Of a stretch of DNA of 64,000 bases, positions 54,736 through 62,174 are shown in pieces. The stretch spans positions 1 through 64,000 of the forward strand of contig JARKQY010000019.1 in NCBI GenBank assembly GCA_029974635.1, in the 5' to 3' direction. The stretch comes from Bacillota bacterium (lineage in GTDB: Bacteria; Bacillota; UBA4882; UBA8346). How positions within the stretch are numbered: the first letter of the stretch is position 1; the number at the start of each line of letters is the position of its first letter. A model generated the notes under the pieces. It made no database searches. It was not told the DNA's origin and saw only the letters and a list, made by a program, of their open reading frames with translations. A program made the translations under genes and the position numbers.

Positions 54736-55254
54736 GATTGAGCAACCGGAAAATGGTTGTCCGGCCATCAAAATATTATCTTATGCGGCCCGACTGGCGT
54801 CGGTAAAACCTATTTGGCTTGCGCTTTTGGTAATCTTGCTTGTAGACTAGGGTTTACGGTCCGATATTTCAGGGTTTCCAGGTTATTAAATGAGCTTACC
54901 GCCGCCCACGGTGATGGGACGTATATCAATTATCTCAACTCAATACGTAAAACCAATCTTTTAATCTTTGACGATTGGGGATTGAATCCTTTTTCCGGTG
55001 TTGAATCGAGAGAGATTCTCGAAGTAATCGAAGAGCGTAATCAACATCAATCAACGATTATCGTTAGCCAAATACCCGTGGATAACTGGTACGGGCTTCA
55101 CGTTGATCCTACTCTGGCTGATGCTATTTTGGATAGGCTTATTCACAATTCGCATATTATCAATTTGAAAGGCGAATCGACGCGGAAAAAACAAGTTAAA
55201 ATTTCTATCCCAAAAGCTGAGAAAGAAGGTGATCCGATATGTCCTGATGAATAA
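54736..55254 (+). pseudogene. istB: IS21-family IstB helper ATPase, N-terminally truncated
   Basis: DnaC-like ATPase that assists IS21 transposition. NIILCGPTGVGKTYLACA is Walker A, LLIFDDWG is Walker B, and IIVSQIPVDNWY and ILDRLIHNSHII are typical IstB motifs. Homology begins near 54736, just after an in-frame TGA, so about 90 N-terminal residues are missing; istA is absent. The IS end repeats follow at 55293. Confidence 0.85.
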
Positions 55255-55292
55255 TCGATTAAATTCCTTTCGTCGCTTCGCTCCGATTCAAG

Positions 55293-55398
55293 TGGTCGGT
55301 TTGATATTAAACTCCCTGGTCGATTTCAAATTAAAATAACTGGTCAATTTGAATTCGCAACTCGTGGTCGATTTACGATCGCAATCCCTGGTCGATTT
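55293..55398. repeat. IS21 end: five direct repeats at exact 24-bp period
   Basis: TGGTCGATTT or close variants start at 55293, 55317, 55341, 55365 and 55389, each separated by 14 variable bases. Multiple direct repeats at the tips are known as transposase-binding sites in IS21-family elements. They follow the istB remnant, so this is its right end. Confidence 0.75.
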
Positions 55399-55638
55399 GA
55401 TTAAAATACTCAGCCGTATTGCAGGTCGCGATTCCGGAATTTTTAGATAAAATGCCGGAAATGTTGGCGTTTTCAAGCCATTGGCCGGATTTCCGGGCCT
55501 ACGAATTAGCCGCCGGGAATGCAATTTCGCATTTTTAGCAAAAATTGCGATTGCTTCCGGCTGGCTGGCTGTAATCCGCTTCGCGGGGTGGCGCTCCGCG
55601 CCCCGGGATTTGATTATAAAAATGTTGAGCTATCCGAA
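55399..55638. other. Gap after the IS21 remnant
   Basis: No supported gene. A GC-rich segment near 55580-55605 (GGGGTGGCGCTCCGCGCCCC) can fold into a short hairpin. Both strands have frames, but they run through the repeats and have no ribosome site. Confidence 0.4.
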
Positions 55639-56118
55639 TTACTTATATCCCGACTTTATCAACTTTTCGATCTCGCTAGATGGCTTAAAACGATAGGTTC
55701 CCAGTAAATACTTTTCATACAAAGATACTCTTCTTTCATATTCCGCCATCTTTTTTTCATTGACTTGTACTTTGGGGACATACATATATCCGCTACGTAA
55801 ATCGTAAACCAGGTGAATAACTTTTTTGTCTATTCTATCCAATTCAAAAGATGCATACCCTTTTTGAAAATAATATGGTATATTTTCATTCACTAAATCA
55901 GTAAGTTCAGATCCGTCTTGAACTGCTTGGCGCAATATATTTATCTGATTTTCTTCTAAAAATACTGCTTGTATTAAAAAGTCCGGGTTCATTGATGCGG
56001 ATTTAACATCCTCGAATATGAGTTTATCAATATCTCTTAATGTAATTTCTTGACTGCAACCGATCAATAAGAGGCAGCTTATCCAGAAAAACATTAATTT
56101 CAGGCCTTTATTTAGCAT
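55639..56118 (-). CDS. Small lipoprotein of unknown function
   Basis: A 159-residue protein with a lipobox LIGC (Cys at about 21) after a hydrophobic core. The mature part is charged and helical. YERRVSLYEKYLLGTY near the C-terminus suggests a coil. It is the last gene of the Rhs accessory region. Many lipoproteins at this position protect against secreted toxins, but nothing in this sequence proves it. Confidence 0.7.
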   Translation of the reverse strand: MLNKGLKLMFFWISCLLLIGCSQEITLRDIDKLIFEDVKSASMNPDFLIQAVFLEENQINILRQAVQDGSELTDLVNENIPYYFQKGYASFELDRIDKKVIHLVYDLRSGYMYVPKVQVNEKKMAEYERRVSLYEKYLLGTYRFKPSSEIEKLIKSGYK

Positions 56119-56178
56119 TGATGCCCTGTTCTCCCTGTAAAATAAAATATAATTTGCGCATGGATAAGTAAATTTCTG

Positions 56179-56710
56179 CTAATTAAATATAATACTTTCC
56201 ATTAACTTACTTCTTTTATGCGAAAAAGCAGTACTTCCAACATAAATTGGTTTTCCTGTTTTCGGACTGTGTAATTGATATACCGTAAACTTTAAATTCT
56301 GTGGACTATCTGCCTCTGTTAAACAATATTTTAATGAATTAAATGTAACTTTAGATAACGATTTTTCTAATTTTTTCATTTCGTTTTTTAATTTCTTTAT
56401 TTCCGCTTTTCTTTTCCAATAATTAACCAGACTTCCTTCTTTCCATTTTGACAAATCAAATTCTCATCTGTTTCTAGAAATTTACTACATAGCTCCTGCT
56501 GTAAACTTCCATTTAAAATTTGAAGTTTTACTAAAGCGGCATATATAAGAAACCTGGCATCATCCTCTTTTAAAACATCCTCAAATAATCTGATAACTTT
56601 GGCTGAAGCTTCAAAAGCGTTGAATCCTTTGGCCCTGACTTCATCGAAATAATCTTTACATCCATCGTCAAATCATCTTCAAAAATCCCGATACCCCAAG
56701 TTCCCATCAT
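56179..56710 (-). pseudogene. Frameshifted DUF4259-like gene
   Basis: Starts MGTWGIGIFEDDLTMDV, the DUF4259 N-terminus, after AAGGAGAATA. It continues one frame over as DYFDEVRAKGFNAFEASAKV and shifts again near 56455-56465 into SKWKEGSLVNYWKRKAEIKK. Two frameshifts break the gene. The C-terminal part includes KTGKPIYVGST, vaguely like a GIY-YIG start. DUF4259 genes are common near polymorphic toxins. Sequencing error could mimic either shift. Confidence 0.7.
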
Positions 56711-56718
56711 TATTCTCC

Positions 56719-57185
56719 TTATATGAAATTTAACTTACGCAGTCTGTGGATGTAAAAATTTTTTACCGCTATTTTATCTCCAATACCATACGCATCATAA
56801 TTTTCTACCTCATCCTTACTAATTTCAATTCCGGTAGGTTCACATTCATAAGTATCTGTTCCCTTTTCCAGATAAAATTTACGGCTAATGCATCCTGGAT
56901 CCAGAAATAAGGCATTTCTATTTTGCCTTCAACCGGTTTATGACCAATGATTTCCCAATCACCTTTGGTTAAGTCATCATGATAACACCATGTCATTGAT
57001 ATAGGTTTCTCTTTCAGGACCGCTTCCAAATCAAACTCCGATTTGTCCTTTATAGGCTTCATTTTAAACAGTTCAATGAAAATTGTAGCTTGGTCTTTTT
57101 TCAAAACTCGACCTGCGCCTTTTAACCCGTCTTCCAACTCGATCAAAAATATGTCGCCGATTTTATAACGAATCCATTTACCCAT
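56719..57185 (-). pseudogene. Imm26-like immunity gene with a late frameshift
   Basis: KIGDIFLIELEDGLKGAGRVL near the N-terminus matches the Imm26 immunity family. The intact frame runs from 57185 to 56805, where it ends VRMR. A better continuation lies in another frame: TGIEISKDEVENYDAYGIGD to stop at 56719-56721, 9 bp before the DUF4259 start. A single frameshift near 56845 would explain this. The product may still fold, as only the last 40 residues change. Confidence 0.65.
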
Positions 57186-57228
57186 ATTGCAATCCTTTAT
57201 AAAAATCTAGATATGACTTGTATTCTTT

Positions 57229-57912
57229 CTAAACTACTCCGAAAACCAAACCTTTAAAAATTTCTTTTGACGAATCAATCTTCAGCATTTCCCGATAATA
57301 ATAACTGAAGTAAAAAAAGGTATCTTCCAATACATCGTCAGCTTTTCTTTTCAAGAAAGTCCTATATTTTTTAATTAATTCCGCTTGATTGGTATTTGTT
57401 TTTTCAAATGAATAATCTAGAATAAGACCCATATGCCCTTTTTCATTTACACTAATCATTTTTTTAAATAATTCGTAAGCTTTATCTATTTCTTTTGTTT
57501 CCAATCTAACCATAGCTAATTTTTCATAAAATTCTATATTCTCTTTATTTAGCTTAAAATGCTTTAGCACATAATTCTCAACTAGATCGCAATACTTCTT
57601 TACGAAATTTAAATCAGGCTTATTATCAATAAGACTGATGATATACCGATAGAATTCAATTTTAAACAATTCATAATCGGAGCTCATTATGTCATTTGAA
57701 GGATTTAGTTTAAAAAAGTAATTCTTAGCAAATTCAAGCCATTTCACAAATTCATTAGTATTTTCTTGGTTTAGTGCAGTCATATTTATCAATAAGTCAA
57801 TCAGTCTATAGCTAAAATAACGGCTTTGATTTTCAACAACTTGATTCTCCAAGTAATTTATGGTAGAAATAATTTCTTGATCAATTTCTTGAGTATTTTT
57901 GCTATTTGTCAT
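57229..57912 (-). CDS. Helical repeat protein, candidate immunity to the orphan Rhs toxin
   Basis: Starts at the ATG at 57912 with AAAAGGAG upstream, 13 bp after the Rhs tip stop. The 227 residues are almost all helical, with TPR-like pairs (FYEKLAMVRLETKEIDKAYE). No signal peptide, so it is cytoplasmic, as expected for a partner of a nuclease toxin. I do not recognise a named family. The assignment as immunity rests on position alone. Confidence 0.6.
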   Translation of the reverse strand: MTNSKNTQEIDQEIISTINYLENQVVENQSRYFSYRLIDLLINMTALNQENTNEFVKWLEFAKNYFFKLNPSNDIMSSDYELFKIEFYRYIISLIDNKPDLNFVKKYCDLVENYVLKHFKLNKENIEFYEKLAMVRLETKEIDKAYELFKKMISVNEKGHMGLILDYSFEKTNTNQAELIKKYRTFLKRKADDVLEDTFFYFSYYYREMLKIDSSKEIFKGLVFGVV

Positions 57913-57925
57913 TTGGATCTCCTTT

Positions 57926-59324
57926 TTAATACATATTAGCCCATATTCCATTATAAAGAGAATTCACAAATTCAATACCATCCCTATATACATTCAGATT
58001 GCCCGCGAAACCTTCAAAAGTGAAATAATGAGATAGATCTACACGAGCATTACGATAATGAGTTTCAACAAAGTCTAGTTTCATTTGCATATATGCGCCG
58101 AATTTACCAGCCCGCATATCATATATGTCTAGACTTAGTAAATGGGTATGTAAAACAGGTTGCAATTGCATGGCTGCTATAGAGAAATTAAGAGATCGCA
58201 TGAAAGTTACTTTCATACCTTTAACACCTTTTTGTAACTTAGGACCAATTCCGACAATATTTTCTCCTTCAACATCCGTTGTGGCAATAATAAGCTGTAC
58301 TTTGTCAGAATTCAACATAATATCATTCAAAATAAATTCTATTTCACTTCTAATAGTCGACGAAATAGTTTTATTCTTATTTAGTTCTTTAGAAATCTTA
58401 GCGATCCATTTATCAAAAAGAAATGGATTTTGAAACCCTTTGCAACTATATATTATCTTGCCACTTCTAATGGATTCTTTCACATCAATAAGATATAAAA
58501 CCCCATCTTTATATGCTGCAATATCAACTCCAGTTGCGTTTACATTTTTTTGCACACCTACTACCGTATAACCTTTTTCAATTAGTTCGTTCTGTAATTT
58601 GCGTTCTCCGATAGCATAATATTTCTGGGTATTTGCATTCTCTTTGGCACCATCAGGAGCATTATTATTAGAAACAAGTTCAAATGACTCTTTTGATTGA
58701 CTGGCTTCATCCTGCGGTATTCCTTCCTGTTCTTGCATATAAGCCATATATCTATACAATCCCGCAAGCCCAGCCTGATACGCTGCTTCATCCGCAGCTT
58801 CCTTCCAGTTCTTGATCGTCACAAACAAACTAAACGCACTAGAAATCAACCCTAAAGTAGAATCCCCGCTAAGTATCGCCCCGGCATTAATCACAGCTCC
58901 GGCTAAACCCCATCCCGACTTCAGTCCAAAGCTAATAGGCGCGTTTAAGCCTTGCGCTACATGTCCCGACGGGTCAATGTTGTTAATGGGGTTCTGGCCG
59001 CAATATCCATACAAATTCGGGTCGTCAGCTATACTATCTTTACTAATAAATCTTCCAATGCTCGCATCATACCAACGGGCATTATAATAATAAAGCCCGA
59101 CATCATCGTCCCAATCCTTCCCGGTAAACCCATCCTCTGTCTCATCCGGGTAAAGTTCTTCCCTGTCATTCGTCTTAATCCTCTCACCAAATGGGGCAAA
59201 GTCTCTCTCCACAACCTTATTGCCATTTTCATCCGTGGTAACTAAAGCCGAACCTTGATGGTCGTTGAGATAGAAGAGTTTCTTTCCGTTACTGCCGATG
59301 GTCCCATTTAACCTGGCTAAATGG
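57926..59324 (-). pseudogene. Orphan Rhs C-terminal tip with PD-(D/E)XK-like nuclease toxin
   Basis: The frame opens inside an Rhs core (LARLNGTIGSNGKKLFYLND, DHQGSALV) and lacks the large N-terminal shell. The core end YYYNARWYDASIGRFISKD to NIDPSGH (about residues 40-85 counting from a GTG at 59212) is followed by a variable tip. The tip holds LQNELIEKGYTVVGVQ, ATGVDIAAY and YLIDVKES, the D and D-x-K layout of PD-(D/E)XK nucleases. Homology to Rhs stops near 59324, so this is a displaced tip, usable only after recombination with a full Rhs gene. Confidence 0.75.
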
Positions 59325-59659
59325 ACTATTATTGATAACGGTAGTGATATAATCGTAGTTGACTTTTGCTATGCTTCAAAACGTTAATCCCGGCGCGAAA
59401 TTTGGACCGGGATTTTTGGTCTTTTAACAGCTGACCTAACAGATTCAATTCTTGCCTACCTTATTGGTTCCCGGCGTAGAATTAGGGCTTAAGCTGATCA
59501 AACGGCTTTTTGCTGGCTTGATTTGCTCCGGTTAACCGACGCGCCCCCGGCAGACGGCTTCTTTGAATGGCTAGTTTTTAAAGGCTTCGGCGCGGAGACG
59601 GCCTTACACTTAATCAGTTGCCACTACTAATACTTCAACTACAAATACCCGAATATTTT
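59325..59659. other. Gap between orphan tip and secreted protein
   Basis: About 335 bp without a supported gene. At 59389-59417 AATCCCGG and CCGGGATT form a terminator-like hairpin followed by TTTTTGG on the plus strand. Upstream of it a plus-strand frame ends DIIVVDFCYASKR-stop, perhaps the tail of a lost gene. Confidence 0.4.
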
Positions 59660-60523
59660 TTATCCATTCCAAAATTCTTCTTCTCCATGATATAGTTCCA
59701 ATAATAATTCTTTATCTTTGTCCCAACTGTAAATTATCGGAATATTAATATCACTATCGGATTCAGATATTACAACTTCTTTAGTTCCATCTTCATTGAA
59801 ATCCATCACAAACAGTATTCTAGGCCAACTTGTATCATAACTAGCACTTTCCCAAAAACTTATTGGAATTCTCTTGAACTGCGTTCCTTCCGTAAGGTAC
59901 ATAATAATCGCCGCTCCATCTTTATCATCGAAATTACTTAAAATCAAAATATAATCGTCTTTCGTGTCTCCATTAATATCAGCACTAATAAACTCTGATA
60001 TATTTGAAGAAGATAATTTTGGGAAATCTTTTTTTATGTTATCCCAATCTAATATTACAACACTTTGAAGCATCTTTTTAATATCTGTCTGCTTTTTTAA
60101 AAACTCTTGTTGGATCTGACTATTAAGATTTTCTGGTTTATGTCCTTTGGTTTGTTCAGTATTCCAAAAAAATTGTTTGGTTTTATAAACCCCTCTGAAA
60201 TAGACGTTTTCGTGCGTCTTGTTTGTTGACATAAATAAAGCATAAAAATCCTCTGTAAGCGAACTTACTGTTACTTTCCCTTGTAATTTAGGTTTTTCTG
60301 TCCTATCAAAGATTTGAAATTCTTGACCTACCCATAAATCTTTTGCAGTTGCTTTACGCCAATTCCCATTATAGTCAACAGCAATTTCAGGAACTAAAAT
60401 ACCTTTACTATCATTGTCAAAACGAATAGTACTCAAAACAAAGATTGGTTTGTTATCAGCAACTATTATAGTACTTAAAAATATCTGCATCATAAGTAAA
60501 ACAAAAAATCTTTTTCTAATCAT
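59660..60523 (-). CDS. Secreted protein with FG-GAP-like calcium motifs
   Basis: A 287-residue protein with an N-terminal signal peptide (MIRKRFFVLLMMQIFLS, cleavage near residue 22). The C-terminal half has ADINGDTKDDYIL and MDFNEDGTKEVVI, the DxNxDG loops of FG-GAP/VCBS repeats that bind calcium. The N-terminal half is beta-rich without a motif. It lies between two Rhs tips and may be an extracytoplasmic immunity or accessory protein, but this is unproven. Confidence 0.65.
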   Translation of the reverse strand: MIRKRFFVLLMMQIFLSTIIVADNKPIFVLSTIRFDNDSKGILVPEIAVDYNGNWRKATAKDLWVGQEFQIFDRTEKPKLQGKVTVSSLTEDFYALFMSTNKTHENVYFRGVYKTKQFFWNTEQTKGHKPENLNSQIQQEFLKKQTDIKKMLQSVVILDWDNIKKDFPKLSSSNISEFISADINGDTKDDYILILSNFDDKDGAAIIMYLTEGTQFKRIPISFWESASYDTSWPRILFVMDFNEDGTKEVVISESDSDINIPIIYSWDKDKELLLELYHGEEEFWNG

Positions 60524-60627
60524 TTACTTAACCTCCAATTTCGCATTAAAACGAATTAATGGGTCTATTCTAGTGCCAATTCCCTTACCCCAACTATCTG
60601 AAGTATTAAGCTCCTTGTCGTACCCCA

Positions 60628-60849
60628 AACAAAAATGCCCATATCGAGTCGTTCCATAGCATTCTGGAAGATGATTGTTTGTCAAGGTACGAGTTTAAAA
60701 CTTATGCCGAAGTCTGTGAGAAGGTATCAAATTATTTAAAGTTCTACAATAAGATTCGAATCCATGGAAGTATACGGGATATGGCTCCGGAAGCCTTTTA
60801 TTATGAAAGTCAAAGAAAATCTATGAAAATTGCAGAGATAAGACTATAG
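60628..60849 (+). pseudogene. C-terminal remnant of an IS3-family transposase
   Basis: About 70 residues survive: NAHIESFHSILEDDCL, then FYNKIRIHGSIRDMAPEAFY, ending at TAG 60847-60849. They hold the last catalytic Glu region and the C-terminus of the rve domain of IS3 transposases. The N-terminal part and OrfA are missing. It lies opposite in strand to the Rhs genes. Confidence 0.85.
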
Positions 60850-60927
60850 TCTCCAAAGTTAAGGGGTTAACCCGTATTTCCCCTAATCTCGAATATATTC
60901 ATCTGCTCTTCATCTCGTGTGTTAAAG

Positions 60928-60966
60928 AAACAGGGCTGTCTTGTTTGATTGAGACAGCCCTGTTTC
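60928..60966. terminator. Strong hairpin terminator
   Basis: GAAACA-GGGCTGTCT and AGACAGCC-TGTTTC form a stem of about 14 bp, with at most one bulge, around a 10-nt loop. It abuts the stop codon of the minus-strand gene at 60968 and would also stop plus-strand transcription. Confidence 0.75.
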
Positions 60967-60967
60967 T

Positions 60968-62134
60968 TCATTTAAAGTCAGCATCTAATCCAGAAAGGCA
61001 AGTATCATCATATTTTACTCCCTTGTAAACCTCATCAATTATTAATTTTACCGTCCTTGATCTCTTATTAACCTTGATTGTCTGCGGTTTCATTGTATCT
61101 TTTAAGGAAATCTTAGTTTTGCCGCCATCAGAAAATATTAACGTAGCTGTTTTAATTCGGTTGTTGTTATTGAATGTTACGTCATTCTTAGCAAATCCGT
61201 TAGTCAAGGTTAAACTGCTTATTTGAACAGGAGCGTCAAAGCTAAGTTCTACCCATTGCCCAATTTGACTATTCTTGCCAACTGGAACCCATGTGGTCGA
61301 TGGGTCGTCGTCGATTAAGTTTTTAACACTGTAGAGTCTTGTATTTTCTAACTTGGCTGATGATGTTTTATAGGCAATAACATTTTTTATGACTGTACCG
61401 TACATTTTATCAGGAATATAAATCATTTTTAAAGCCATTACTCCCATTCTATTTGCAGCCAATAGAGCTTCAATTCTATCCGTTTTTTGAGATAGAACTT
61501 GAGTATACATCTCACGCGCTTTCGCTATATCGCCTGAAACTTCGAGATTTAATCCAGCATAAGTGATGAATCTTATAGCATTGTCCTTAGATACATTTTG
61601 CAATAGACTTTCCAATGATATTTCACCTGCTAGATATTTTTCTAATTCTAGGTTAACATTTCTGTCGGCATTTAAAGCTATCATCTCTTTAAAATATCTG
61701 CGTTTTTCCAATAATGGTACATTGTCAAGCAATTTAAAGTATCCTAGGTTTCTTAAATTCAAATTCCGCCCTTTAATCACACTAATTCGTTGAAGAATTT
61801 CTAAATAAGTGCTAGCATAACCATCAAAGTAGCCTTCATTGGTTCTCCAATACCATTCTGCGGCATGAGTATATTTACCAAGCATACGGTAAGAATCGGC
61901 TACCAAGTTCCTCGCACGAACAATATTTGATTCAGTAATATTGTCATAAGTTCCTTTTGCTTTTCCACTGTCAATTACTTCAATGGCTGGCATCAATTCT
62001 TTTATAGTGGAGTCGTATTTCCCTGTTTCATATAGAAAATCACATTTTAGCACCATTTCATTGAAATCGCTAACAGCTAAGACATTGGCACCGATTGAGA
62101 ACAGAAGCATAGTTATTATCAGAATTCTTTTCAC
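60968..62134 (-). CDS. Secreted TPR protein with NADase-type glycan-binding domain
   Basis: A signal peptide (MKRILIITMLLFSIGANVLA) is followed by TPR-like helices (about 25-250) and a C-terminal discoidin-like domain (about 265-385). The latter has NLIDDDPSTTWVP, NGFAKNDVTFNNNNRIK and GVKYDDTCLSGLD, the pattern of NADase-type glycan-binding domains. It lies 40 bp downstream of the main Rhs gene on the same strand. As an exported protein next to a wall-type toxin tip it could be its immunity protein. Confidence 0.7.
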   Translation of the reverse strand: MKRILIITMLLFSIGANVLAVSDFNEMVLKCDFLYETGKYDSTIKELMPAIEVIDSGKAKGTYDNITESNIVRARNLVADSYRMLGKYTHAAEWYWRTNEGYFDGYASTYLEILQRISVIKGRNLNLRNLGYFKLLDNVPLLEKRRYFKEMIALNADRNVNLELEKYLAGEISLESLLQNVSKDNAIRFITYAGLNLEVSGDIAKAREMYTQVLSQKTDRIEALLAANRMGVMALKMIYIPDKMYGTVIKNVIAYKTSSAKLENTRLYSVKNLIDDDPSTTWVPVGKNSQIGQWVELSFDAPVQISSLTLTNGFAKNDVTFNNNNRIKTATLIFSDGGKTKISLKDTMKPQTIKVNKRSRTVKLIIDEVYKGVKYDDTCLSGLDADFK

Positions 62135-62174
62135 AGCTAATCTCTCCTTCTCAATTATGATTCGCTAGTTTTAA

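Noticed and set aside
55293..55398. Regularly spaced repeats that could suggest a CRISPR array
   Set aside because: The conserved unit is only 10 bp with 14-bp variable parts, and it follows an istB gene; IS21 terminal repeats explain it better.
55288..55524. 78-codon minus-strand frame over the IS21 end
   Set aside because: Its repetitive protein is just the translation of the 24-bp repeats.
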